DNA from: Limnomonas spitsbergensis
Lineage: Eukaryota; Chlorophyta; Chlorophyceae; Chlamydomonadales
Reading direction: 5' to 3'
Assembly (NCBI GenBank): GCA_037349105.1
Contig: JAYJMM010000102.1
Span: 2,294,001-2,358,000 of the forward strand
DNA length: 64,000 nt
Made by a program: the position numbers and the translations under genes
Shown: positions 56,301 to 64,000 of the stretch, one piece after another
How the letters are laid out: the number at the start of each line of letters is the position of its first letter
Numbering within the stretch: the first letter of the stretch is position 1
The notes under the pieces: model-generated
What the model was told of the DNA's origin: nothing
Seen by the model: the letters and a program-made list of their open reading frames with translations, nothing else
Database searches by the model: none

Positions 56301-56912
56301 ATCCATGACCACCTTTTCATTTCGCCTCCACACTCCCACACCCTGCTCCCAGGTGTGGACAACGAACTCCGCACATCCGCCTGGGCGGCCGGTCCCCCTG
56401 GCGAATGTGTATCTGCTGCTGCTGCCTCTCTTCCAGCCCCACTGATCAGTACATCCGCCGACCTCATGACCTCCTCCGCGGAGGACGGAAAGGGCAGACC
56501 CCCCGGCGTGATGGGACAGGGGGAGCCCGTGGCCCGCCTTCAAAGGGCCAGCCAAGCTGTCCAACAGAGTTACGACGTGGAGGACGTGCTGGCTATCCTT
56601 GAGGGCTTCAAAGGGGGGCAGGGAGGAGGCCAGGGGCAGGCGGGAGGAGTGGCTGGGGCATGGGCGGGGGGAGAAGGAGGGGCAGGGGCAGCTGGACGCT
56701 CGACGTGGGGCGCGGCTGGAGTAGCGGTTGCTGGTGGGCGGGATGCAGCGCCAGGGGTGTTGATGTATGGGCGGTTGGGCAGTGGGAGGCTGGGCCAGGG
56801 ATCTCCAATGGTAGGTGGCCGCGGTGCAGGCAGCAAGCCCTTGACACCGTATCTTTCACCCACGGTCACTAAGCAGCGCCTCAAATCCGCTGATGGTGCG
56901 AGAGGCGGGTGA
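41316..56912 (+). CDS. Large coiled-coil protein of unknown function
   Basis: Proposed exons: 41316-41327, 41464-41578, 41797-42458, 43631-43734, 46057-46114, 46456-46599, 48335-48466, 50306-50380, 51473-51685, 52163-52452, 52706-52917, 53506-53737, 54029-54290, 54573-54615, 55154-55629, 55856-56117, 56353-56912; all phases agree (1283 aa). The first exon is just ATG GAC CTT GAA. Residues 1-33 are helical. About 44-235 are Ser/Pro/Gln-rich and disordered, then comes LREVLALLLGESGSRLDNF (about 240-258). About 264-750 are Ala/Glu/Arg/Lys/Gln heptads without prolines, a long coiled coil. The C-terminal third mixes basic or Gly-rich linkers with short helices: ELLWLEGCLLMLLVDVRQQE, a helix at about 985-1008 and YDVEDVLAILEGFKG. 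No enzyme motif is seen. A structural, flagellar or centrosomal role is plausible but unproven. The short and weakly bounded early exons are the least certain. Confidence 0.7.
43785..43935. repeat. Dispersed MITE-family copy in coiled-coil gene intron 4
   Basis: GGACAGGCTGCAGGGTGGGG, CCCTGACCGGCCTATATCCG, GTGGCCAAAGCAGCAGGGCT and GATGTAGCTCAGTTGAATCT occur in family order. The middle part matches the 56-bp array unit. Confidence 0.65.
44497..45358. mobile_element. 862-bp element with 17-bp TIRs inserted in a minisatellite
   Basis: The left end CTAGGCATCGGCAATAT (44497-44513) is the exact reverse complement of the right end ATATTGCCGATGCCTAG (45342-45358). TCATAA flanks both sides (44491-44496 and 45359-45364). 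The neighbouring repeat unit reads ACGTCATAACCGTCC without interruption, which shows the empty site directly. Both subterminal zones hold AAGTATAT/ATATACTT repeats in AT-rich DNA. The interior has only a 65-codon frame (44719-44916, VKRSIPLDNGKQLHLG ... ), so it is probably non-autonomous. A 6-bp duplication fits few superfamilies (Dada-like elements duplicate 6-7 bp); assignment is left open. Confidence 0.88.
45359..45800. repeat. 52-bp minisatellite
   Basis: About eight copies of a 52-bp unit, CCGTCCCCGTATACGATCGC plus ATGGCGTCATGTTCCCCACA plus AATACGTCATAA, run rightward from the 862-bp element. A partial unit, ACAAATACGTCATAA, remains on the element's left side. Each unit contains the palindromes CGTATACG and CGATCG. 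Confidence 0.95.
46262..46415. repeat. Dispersed MITE-family copy in coiled-coil gene intron 5
   Basis: GTGCCTCAGCTACACTTCTG, GTGCAGCAAGCACTGTTGAC, GATCTAGGTTTGGTCCCCAT and CGGCCCAGAGGTGTCC appear in family order, ending just before the exon that starts at 46456. Confidence 0.65.
46616..46808. mobile_element. Intact hAT-like MITE with 8-bp target duplication
   Basis: The ends are CAGTGTTTCTTTTTTTCGGC and ...GTCACGAAAAAAGAAACACTG, inverted repeats of about 17 bp. GGCAGCGC flanks both sides (46608-46615 and 46809-46816), a perfect 8-bp duplication. CAGTG-type ends with 8-bp duplications are the hallmark of hAT elements. It is 193 bp, non-coding, and inserted 16 bp after the donor of the exon ending at 46599. 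It serves as the reference copy for the dispersed family. Confidence 0.9.
47090..47285. repeat. Dispersed MITE-family copy in coiled-coil gene intron 6
   Basis: TTGGGGGGCTGTTGGACAGC, TTGATGGCGGCCAAGCCTGG, TGCGGGGCTTGCTGTACC and TGTAGCTGATGTGTAGCTGA followed by GTCACGAGTGAAGAACCACTGG match the family; the right end is a mutated terminal repeat. Confidence 0.6.
48498..48690. repeat. 28-bp minisatellite after coiled-coil gene exon 7
   Basis: About seven copies of GGATTCATACTTCATGGCAG plus GAAATCAG start about 30 bp after the exon donor GTACGG at 48467. Confidence 0.95.
49697..49900. mobile_element. hAT-like MITE copy, diverged ends
   Basis: The ends are CACTGTTTCTTTTTCTCGGG and ...AGCCGGGCGGAAAACACAG. 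The flanks ACCACAAA and GCCACAAG agree at six of eight positions, as expected of an old 8-bp duplication. The interior carries ATATCAGCTACAACCCATCC and GGTTTGGTCCCAATCGGGCC. Confidence 0.7.
50127..50230 (+). pseudogene. Duplicated intron end plus exon start upstream of the exon at 50306
   Basis: GCTGAAATGTTTTTCCGACA CTGGGGTGCAGCTGCAG then GTGGCTACGGCGGCGGT... parallels GCTGAAATGTTTTCCTGTGC TGGGGTGCAGCTGCAG|GCGGCCGAGGCGGCG at the real exon. GAGGCGGGGAAGACCTTGCA is also shared. The copy lacks a nearby donor that keeps frame, so I leave it out of the protein, though a read-through exon over both copies is possible. Confidence 0.65.
53078..53262. mobile_element. hAT-like MITE copy, diverged, in coiled-coil gene intron 12
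   Basis: The left side CCTGTTTCTTCTGTTGGGCT and right side GAAGCTGACACGTAGCTGAA flank GGGGCCAAACCTGGGCCAGA. It lies in the opposite orientation to the 49697 copy, and its terminal repeats are decayed. Confidence 0.5.
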
Positions 56913-57339
56913 CCGGGCCAGGACTTCTTTGGATGGGGAAAGGAGCGAGCTTTGGCAGGTGGTTTTCTTTTCTTTGAGGGGTGGAGGGATGTTTTCCTTT
57001 TTGTTCCTCTCTTGCTTTCTTAATTTCCCTTGTTCAGGCCTTGACTCTACAGGGGCGAGGAAGGAACGCATTGGCTTAACATTTTGGGGGGAAGGGTCAA
57101 TCTAGTTTACTCTTTTGTGTTCCTCTATTTATTTATTTTCTCGACTTAAATTTCCTTCTCCCAAACCTTTGTTAGGCATCCGCGCGGATGAGCCTTTTCA
57201 GCAGGGCCCGGAGGTGTTAAGTCATTCACTACTTACGAACATATTGGACAGGAAAGGACCAGATAAAGGTTTTGTAGTTGGAGGGTATCAGTCATTGCAT
57301 TCCACCAGATTTGAAATCCATCAGGCACCCTAAAAGCAC

Positions 57340-57460
57340 CTGTGAAGTTTTTACAGTCAAACGGGGCATCACATTTGATGCATGGGATTTGTGCCCATAA
57401 GCCGGTCCAGGCACTAAATATGCTAGGACAGCGAGCGAAAACCAGTGACCCCCCTTAGCA
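57340..57460 (-). repeat. Dispersed repeat, copy 2 (inverted partner of 705-830)
   Basis: Read on the minus strand, this gives GGGGGGTCACTGGTTTTCGC, then TCCCATGCATCAAATGTGAT and GCCCCGTTTGACTGTAAAAA. This is near-identical to the copy at 705-830 but 56 kb away and inverted. Confidence 0.7.
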
Positions 57461-58519
57461 AGCAACCAACACTCAACCACCGAGCAGTAGCGTGGGAATG
57501 AACCCCATAGTGCAGCAGATTAGCCCCAGCCATAAAACATGGCGTGGGTGCAAAAGAGTTCGGTTGGACGCCTCCTAGGAAAGACAGGTGAGTGTCGTAA
57601 GGGACAGCGTTAGATTCTAATTGAGAAGGAAACAATAAAGTTTTAGTGAAATTTTATGAGTCTGTGTAAAAACTGTGTGATGTGTAAGCGAAACTTCAGT
57701 GTTTTTAAATGTGTGAAATATGTATGAAACTGTGTGACACATAACTAAAGTGAGTTAAATGGATAAAAAGTGATACACATCAAAAAGGGATACACATCAA
57801 AAAGGGATACACATCATTGAGATGAGTTTGTGAAACTTCCGCAAGTGAGCCATTTCAATATAAAATTAGTGATATAGAAACGATGATACAAACACATGGA
57901 GACCAGAGATAGGAATCACATGCTACTCGTACCCACTGATGGCACAATACTCCAAGGAAAGGCAGTCCCCTAACAAAGAAAGCTAGGCCCGTATGCCCTG
58001 ATGCCCCCCCTACCAGGAGTGGATTGTGGGAAAGTCCAGCTATGCATCAGATCAGTTGCACGGGGTGGGTGCCTTCGATGAAAGAGATAGCACACAAAGA
58101 ACACCGATGTGGAGCTCACCACCTTCCCTGGTGGCGTCATCACTTAAGCAGGGTCATACTTGATGGGACCCTCCTCCGGCCTCTCCTTTTGTTCCTTTCC
58201 CCCCCTCTTCCTTCTGGTTTCTTCTTTTCTCCCTTAAGAACAGTTGGGCGCCCACGCGGCCGAGCTTTGAGCGGGCCCAGAGGTGTAACGTATAGACTTG
58301 ATGGGACCCGCTGAGCGCTTGGCCGTGTGGGGCTGGGAGGGGATGGACAAGCTCATAAAACAGTGAACGCTATTCCAGAATAGTTTACTGATTATTGAGG
58401 TCCATGTTCATGAAGTAAAAGAGGCTAAGTAAGAAATTCTGGACAGGAAATGCTTTCTGCTCTCAGACCCATAGCCTGAGAGCAGAAAAGGGAGGTAGGA
58501 AAGGTAGCATAAACTGTAG

Positions 58520-58870
58520 GACTATCACCCTGGTTACCTGAGCATCTTCACATGCCTGCATGCCTGTTACGCGCGGTGCAAGCTCACTGACGGTCACAAG
58601 CGCACTGGTCCTGTGTCTTGCACCAGAGGCATCAAACAGGGCTGCCCCCTGCTCTTTAGACTTAACCTCAGTGACCTACCGGCCATGCTCGCAGCCAAGT
58701 GCCCGGCAGAGGGTATTGAGATGCAGGCAGGGCGACAGCTACGCTGCCTGCTGTATGCAGATGACCTCTCCTTGCTAGCCCGCACCCCAGCAGGGCTGCA
58801 ACGCATGCTTGATGCCTATATTTCAGAGGTGTATTCCTGTTTGTGTGGCTCAAGTTTAGGAATAAAATAA
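58520..58870 (+). pseudogene. Fragment of a non-LTR retrotransposon reverse transcriptase
   Basis: The frame 58520-58870 reads ...TRGIKQGCPLLFRLNLSDLP ... LRCLLYADDLSLLARTPAGL ... It therefore holds the RT GxKQGCPL block and the catalytic YADD box, followed by a GLQRMLDAY helix, in the spacing expected of LINE-type RT. Where intact elements have GCPLSPLLF this copy lacks the two-residue SP. The frame is cut at both ends by stops, with no endonuclease or other domains nearby, so it is a dead remnant. Direction is plus, opposite to CSP41a. Confidence 0.8.
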
Positions 58871-59361
58871 AATGGTGTAAGAAGCAGTTTATGTGTGCAC
58901 TTATCGAACAGGATTTCACGTCCCGACCCTGATCATACGGCCTCCAAAAGACACTTGGTCATCAAATCACACTGCTGACACGGTGTTGAAAACCTCATCC
59001 CTGCTTTTGAACCAGTCATACGAAGCCCCTGTGGACGGAACCTCCCCAGTCACCGACATCCAATTCTCACACAGCAATGACGAAACCTTCTTGAGTCCCA
59101 TTCCATGACTTGCTGAGTACTCAGTTTAGGAAGTATCAGAATGGTTCGATTCCGACACAAGATGGTAAGGCTTCTCCTGCTGTCTGCATTAAGGCATGTC
59201 GACATTAACATACATATTGTACAGCATGGCTTTCTCGACCAACTCTTCCTCATAGAGCCCTCCTTTTACAGCCTATGACAGTGTACTGCCTTCTTCAGAC
59301 GTATTCACAGCCTTTGACCGTCTAGTATGGGCGTTTGGCGATCCTGCCCCCCTCACAGCCT

Positions 59362-62300
59362 CTATAGCGCGTTCACGGCCGCAAGGATCTTGTCATCAAT
59401 GGAAAAGTCAATGGTCTTGTCCTGCATGCAAACCAGGAGAAGCACTTTCAGCATGCAAGTGGTCAAAACCACCCTTCCGGTTATAACAAGCCTGTAGCCT
59501 GAAACGAATTTACGGTAGCTGAACCAGACTGACATAAATAAGTCATTGGACTGCTCCCCACCTGGCGGCCCAACTTCTGGTAGTCCGCCACCAGTGCCTC
59601 CACGTCGCCCAGGAACGTGTGCTTGGGAGTCCAGTCCAGCTCGCGCTTTGCCTTGTCGCTTGAGGCAAAGAAGTGAGTGGTCCTGTGGGGGCAAGGAGGG
59701 GGTGGGGGCGGGACGGTTGTGACAAAGGCAGGCAGAGAACTCATCATGCAGGAGCGTAGTGGCTGCGAGATCTGGGTCGGGTAGTAGCCGTTTTGCTATT
59801 AAAAAAAAATGCACACCCCAATGCCTGCTCTGCACGTCCTCCAAGGGCCACAACAAACACTGGAGCAGCCCGCGTCAGTCCTCTTCAAACCCCTGGCACC
59901 TAGGACAGGCGTCTGAAGGGTGCACTGTAAGAGGATAAATGCACGAAAGTGTCCGATCACACAACTCGAGTCACCCTTTGCCGGAGTGGTAAAACACTCA
60001 GTCTTTACAAACGCGCACCTGAAGGGGAAGCCATCGGCCTTCCCGCTCTTGCCCATCCCGATGGCCTCTGGGCTGTACAACACCACATTGGGCTGCTTAC
60101 CCAGAGCCTTGCCGATCGCCTTGACAATGCCTGCCGGGACATGAGTGGAAGGGTGTGTGAGTGGTGTGTGTGTGGGGGGAGATGAGGCACAGACAGACTA
60201 ACTGCCTTCCAAAACGGTTTTATTACTGAAGGTACCAAATATTGGCTTTGTCTGTCATTGGCATGAATTCATTGTAGATTTTTATGTGCTGTTCCTTTTC
60301 AATCTCCAAAACGTGATGGAGCCATCCGAGCAGACGGATTCAGAGTTCAGGGTGGAGGCATAACTTGGGAAATGTGATGCAGCCATCCTGGAAGATGTCC
60401 AGGGTTCAGGATTCTTGCATCCGGTTTGATTTCTCACCCACGAACGTGATGCATCGATCCGAGCAGATGTTGTAGTGTTGCCCGATGGCGTTCTTGTTCC
60501 CGGGCACTGCCGCCAGCATGGAGGCCACGTCTTCCACATGCGTCAGAGTGGTCAGCTGGATGCCGGGAGTGGGGATGGGGACAGGCCTGCAGAAAGGAGC
60601 AGGCAGGAATTTCAAATCTGAATTCAAAATTGATACCTTATCCTCCACCACCAGACATGCGGATGATTCGGTCCACAAACTACCCTATCAGCTGCATCTG
60701 CCGTTCAGCCATCCCTCTCGGAGCGGTTCCTGTTGCGGACGATTCCTTCCACGGCACTCCCTATCAGCTACATCTGCCGTTCAGCCATCCCTCTCCGAGC
60801 CATACCTGTCGCGGATGATTCGGTCCACGAACCACTGCTCGCAGTCCTTGGCTGTGAGGGGGCCGTAGATGTACAGAGGCTGGAAGACGGTGTAAGGCAA
60901 TTCCTCAGACTGCAAGGATCGTCGGGCAGGGCAGGGCGCATCATTGTTTGTTTAAGTGTGTGCCAGAACACATTCGGGGTACCGCCAAGCGGCCACCATT
61001 GGGCCAAGTGGGACCCAGGTCACCCAACCTTGGTGTGGCCCTCGAAGCAGGGCTGCATCAAGTCCTACCGGCTGCAGTCTCCATCACGCAATTGGAAGGC
61101 AGCTTCCACCTCTTGATCCAGCAACATCAAGAAACTTCTTCAAAAAGAGACACCTCCTCATTACAAAACCAAAACCCCATCACGCAACTGGAAGGAAGCT
61201 TCCACCTCTCACGCACACCGCGCCCCTTCCCTGGCGCCCTCCCATCAACCCCCCTCCCTGCATGACAACAACGCCCCTCGCACCTTGAGGTAATTCTCCA
61301 CCTCCACGTGACCGGCCGATGCCTTGCGCGCATCCCCCTCCACGTGCTGAGGAAACATAGGGTCCGCCTTGTAGGCGCCTGCAGAGCTGACAAAGACGTA
61401 GTGCGCAACCTTGCCCTGCACAAGTAAACATGCATACGGGGTTCAGGGTCCAGGGTTCAGCACACGGGGTTCAGGGTCCCTCCCCCTACCTACCCCCTCC
61501 TCCAACTCCGCTCTCACCTCGTACGGGTGGATGAAGGGCTTGCAAGCGTCCATCTCTTCCCGTTGAAAAAAGAAAGAAAGTAAACATGCCCCCCTCCCCC
61601 CTCTGCTCTCACCTTGTATGCATCGATTGGAGGATTACAGGCTACCATCTCCTCCCCTGTACCTCGCCCATCCGCTCTTACTTTGTATGTATCGATGAGG
61701 GGCTTGCAAGCGTCCATCACTCTCCCCTACCTGCCCCCCACCCCCTCCGCTCCTACCTTGTATGTATCGATGAGAGGCTTGCAGGCTTCCATATCCTTCC
61801 CGTTGTTGTCGTACACAATGTCGAACTTGCCCTCCGGGAACGTGGAGGGTTCCGAGGGGTTCCCCCACGTGATGTTCACACCCTCCCTGCACAGGGGGGC
61901 AACAGGGGGAGGTCAAGGACATGTAGGCCAGTGCTGTTTCAGCACTCTTCAGCCACTCGTCAGCAACACGTTTGCTACATCCTGGCCTGCTGTCGGGCCC
62001 TGGTGCAGCAAGCCCTGCTGCTTAGTCTACTGGCCGCAGGCAGTGTTTATTTTTGTGTGCCTCAGCTACATGTCAGCTATACTCCGGCTGCTGGCCAAAG
62101 GCCCATTTTGTGGCCAGCCTTGTCACTTTGGCCACCAGCAGAAGTCCGGTTGTGGTTGGGTCCTAATTGGGCCTTAGATGGCCACTGGGCGGCTAGCCAA
62201 AGTTGGACTCGTAGCCGGAAAAATAAACACTGGCCGTTGGGCGGTCCAGGATTGCTGCCGATCATAATGCTTAACTGCCCCCCCCCCCCCAATGATGGTG

Positions 62301-63999
62301 GAGTGTGCACTGAAACAAACCCTGAACCCCCAAAACTCTGAATGACAGCGTCAGTTTTTAATTTGTTTCCATTTTGTTTGGGAGACAGCCGTTAACTGTG
62401 ATATAGCTATACTGTACCTGATACATGTGATTAATGTGATATAGCTATACTGTACCTGATACATGTGATTAATGTGATATAGCTATACTGTACCTGATAC
62501 ATGTGATTAATGTGATATAGCTATACTGTACCTGATACATGTGATTAATGTGATATAGCTATACTGTACCTGATACATGTGATTAATGTGATATAGCTAT
62601 ACTGTACCTGATACATGTGATTAATGTGATATAGCTATACTGTACCTGATACACCCTGAAATTAAGAAAGCCCCTGACAGCGGCTCTCTCATGACTCACT
62701 TGGCGAGCTCCTCATATTGGTTGTATGGGGTCTTTTTGGTCACCTTCTCCTGCGGTGGGGCATGAGAGTTTCAGGTGAAGTAGGTGACGTGGGGGGGGGG
62801 GTATTGCAATGGGTATGAGCTAATCACAGTGAGATAAAACATGCAGCAGGAGACCAGCACTGTTATCAGCCAAGCTTTCTCTGATAGAGCACCAGGGCAG
62901 GGGGGCAGTGGACGGCAAGAGCGGGGTGAAGGGGGCAGGTTTTCCAGGAGCAGGAAACCGGCAGGGGGGGAAGGACGCACAGTGCGCTTGATGGAAATAC
63001 CAATATATTATCACTAGTCCTGTACAAAACAGATTTTGCCTCAAATGCTTGGGATCTAACAATTTCAGGATTTGAGGCAGAAGTTAGTTTGAACCCCCTG
63101 GTTTCACAGGGCATTCCTGCTCTAGCCTGCGTCTGTTTTTCTGCTCCTCCTGTTGCTCACTATCTGGCTTAACAAACAGCGATTTTTCCCCTATCTACAG
63201 AGCGACCCTCCGGCCCTGTTGGGATTGTATGTTTGAATGTTGCAGTCGAGCCTCCTTTTCAATGCTCCAGTCATCTTGATTGTTTTCAAGGGAAAGCGTC
63301 CCATACTATATGCCTCAAAGGCTGATCTTCGTTTGTCCTCTTCCCTTCATCTGTGTGCCACCTCCCAGGATCCAGTCCACAGATCCTTTAAGATGATCAA
63401 ACTAGATGCAGTCCACATCCAGTCCAGATCCCTGGATCCAGTCCAGATCCAGGGTCGGGCTTTGCAGCCGGAGGCCTTGCAGCCGGAGGCCTTGCTTGTT
63501 TTAGCCAGGTCGCTCCATACAAATACGCGGATCAGGGTGGATGGATCCCCTGCAAGACCTTGTTTCAGCCACCAGCCAGGAGATACCATGCGCAAGGGGG
63601 CCGGGTGCGGACGTCAAGTCTGGGAGACATGGGGTCAAGTGCCAAGGTCTGAAACAACTTTGGACAAGACTTTATTTTTGAAGGGGGCAACCAAATCAGA
63701 TGTTCAAATATTTCCTGAGGGGATTTTTCTCATTCCTTTTTTCTTTACATTGTATGATTGGTCCGTGACAAGGTAGGAGGCGGCATTCAAATTTTGCAGC
63801 AACAGTCGTGACATGGCGCCTTGAGTCATGAGTGATACTAACAACGGCACATACTTCAACAGATACGGGGGGTGCGCCCCCCTCCCACACATTTTAGAGG
63901 GATAAGTGCTGGGTGAGTTTGAAGAGTGAAAGAGCGCATGCTGCTGTGCTTCCTGATCTGAAACGCCCAGCAGGCGAGTGGTGCAGGGCAGGACTTACG
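59362..63999 (-). CDS. CSP41A: CSP41a-type chloroplast RNA-binding protein, N-terminus outside window
   Basis: Exons in minus-strand order: 62749-62700, 61886-61757, 61415-61284, 60909-60806, 60586-60438, 60130-60019, 59682-59562, 59421-59362; phases agree and give the last 285 residues. A further donor (GTAAGT) on the last bases of the window marks an upstream exon that ends at 63999. The protein is an atypical short-chain dehydrogenase fold. [63 protein letters not shown] and DFSIDDKIL are family signatures, closer to CSP41a (RAP41 in Chlamydomonas) than CSP41b. CSP41 proteins bind and can cleave stem-loop RNA in chloroplasts, stabilising ribosomal and messenger RNA. The Rossmann dinucleotide-binding motif and transit peptide must lie beyond the window. 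Three introns contain repeated copies of the preceding exon end. Confidence 0.87.
60290..60437 (-). repeat. Two decayed copies of a CSP41a exon end (intron after exon 60586-60438)
   Basis: AACGTGATGGAGCCATCCGA GCAGA (about 60308) and AATGTGATGCAGCCATCCTG GAAGATG (about 60377) repeat the exon end next to the donor, AACGTGATGCATCGATCCGA GCAGATG (60444 on). Confidence 0.6.
60655..60805 (-). repeat. Two decayed copies of a CSP41a exon end plus donor (intron after exon 60909-60806)
   Basis: GCGGATGATTCGGTCCACAA (about 60659) and GCGGACGATTCCTTCCACGG (about 60734) repeat the exon end GCGGATGATTCGGTCCACGA (60811 on). CCCTATCAGCT(G/A)CATCTGCC and GTTCAGCCATCCCTCTC are shared as spacer, giving a tandem unit of about 75 bp. 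Confidence 0.8.
60970..61075. repeat. Dispersed MITE-family fragment in a CSP41a intron
   Basis: GGCCACCATTGGGCCAAGTG GGACCCAGGT and GCAGGGCTGCATCAAGTCCT match the family core. Confidence 0.5.
61517..61756 (-). repeat. Three copies of a CSP41a exon end plus donor (intron after exon 61886-61757)
   Basis: The last 40 or so bases of the exon, encoding [10 protein letters not shown], with its 5' splice site, recur at about 61517-61560, 61611-61658 and 61680-61727. Each copy keeps a GT at the junction (minus strand GAG|GTGAGA, AAG|GTGAGA, AAA|GTAAGA); the exon in the model uses AAG|GTAGGA. Cleaner decoy donors than the used one are notable. Confidence 0.85.
61930..62040. repeat. Dispersed MITE-family fragment next to the 62041 element
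   Basis: CACTCTTCAGCCACTCGTCA, GTTTGCTACATCCTGGCCTG and GTGCAGCAAGCCCTGCTGCT are the family's left-end and core phrases, truncated where the 62041 element begins. Confidence 0.55.
62041..62232. mobile_element. hAT-like MITE copy with terminal repeats, in a CSP41a intron
   Basis: CAGTGTTTATTTTTGTGTGC at the left and ...GCCGGAAAAATAAACACTG at the right form inverted ends. The flanks GCCGCAGG and GCCGTTGG share six of eight bases, consistent with an older 8-bp duplication. At 192 bp it is almost the same length as the reference copy at 46616-46808. Confidence 0.8.
62393..62652. repeat. 38-bp tandem repeat in a CSP41a intron
   Basis: Nearly seven perfect copies of GTGATATAGCTATACTGTAC plus CTGATACATGTGATTAAT, with no variation between copies, implying very recent expansion. 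Copies abut directly; there are no spacers. Confidence 0.95.
62750..63998 (-). other. CSP41a intron reaching the window edge
   Basis: It runs from a GTAAGT donor at the right edge to the acceptor before 62749. It includes GATCCAGTCC-type repeats near 63400-63460, and no exon of the family is recognised in it. Confidence 0.55.
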
Positions 64000-64000
64000 T

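Larger units (their letters stand above)
56913..59361. other. Intergenic region downstream of the coiled-coil gene, with transposon debris
   Basis: No intact gene is supported. It contains an inverted dispersed repeat (57340-57460), short GATACACATCAAAAAGG repeats (about 57770-57815) and a reverse transcriptase fragment (58520-58870). A minus-strand TGTAA near 59265 lies about 100 bp beyond the CSP41a stop and is a reasonable polyadenylation signal for that gene. Confidence 0.5.

Noticed and set aside
62393..62652. CRISPR array
   Set aside because: The 38-bp units abut without spacers, there are no cas genes and the context is a nuclear intron; the same holds for the other arrays.
1..64000. 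tRNA, rRNA or riboswitch genes
   Set aside because: I looked for cloverleaf arms with GGTTCGANNCC-type B boxes and for conserved rRNA stretches and found none I could support by eye.

Overview
The window is nuclear DNA of a green-lineage alga. It holds a group I WRKY factor (plant type), an ATXR2-type histone methyltransferase, a chloroplast RNA-binding protein of the CSP41a family and a gene matching the centriole protein TEDC1. Together these suggest a photosynthetic, probably flagellated chlorophyte or prasinophyte. Introns are dense, with GT..AG borders that are often GTGAGT or GTGGGT, and they are swollen by minisatellites. Species cannot be fixed from the sequence.

Layout: 1-342 is the end of an unknown + strand gene. 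2289-3686 is a + strand gene with a TATA box and a 5'UTR intron, encoding a secreted repeat glycoprotein. 7544-15031 (+) is the WRKY gene (14 exons, 596 aa). 17086-32179 (+) is the TEDC1-like gene (13 exons, 612 aa), more than half of it intronic repeats. 33203-40979 (-) is the ATXR2 gene (11 exons, 642 aa). It is divergent from 41316-56912 (+), an unidentified coiled-coil protein (17 coding exons, 1283 aa), with a 336-bp shared upstream region. 59362-63999 (-) is CSP41a, missing its N-terminus beyond the window. I built the exon models by hand; every junction used keeps reading frame, but none is supported by transcript data here.

Mobile elements and repeats: a hAT-like MITE family (TIR starting CAGTGTTTC; one copy has a perfect 8-bp target duplication), a Tc1/mariner-like MITE with TA duplication, an 862-bp TIR element sitting inside a 52-bp minisatellite with a 6-bp target duplication, a reverse transcriptase fragment and about a dozen tandem arrays. 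The core of the dispersed MITE has been amplified into a 39-copy array inside a TEDC1 intron.

The most unusual pattern is that many introns contain diverged tandem copies of the adjoining exon edge plus its splice site. I count ten cases in four genes. Local duplication across splice junctions seems to be a major way introns grow here, and it leaves decoy splice sites.
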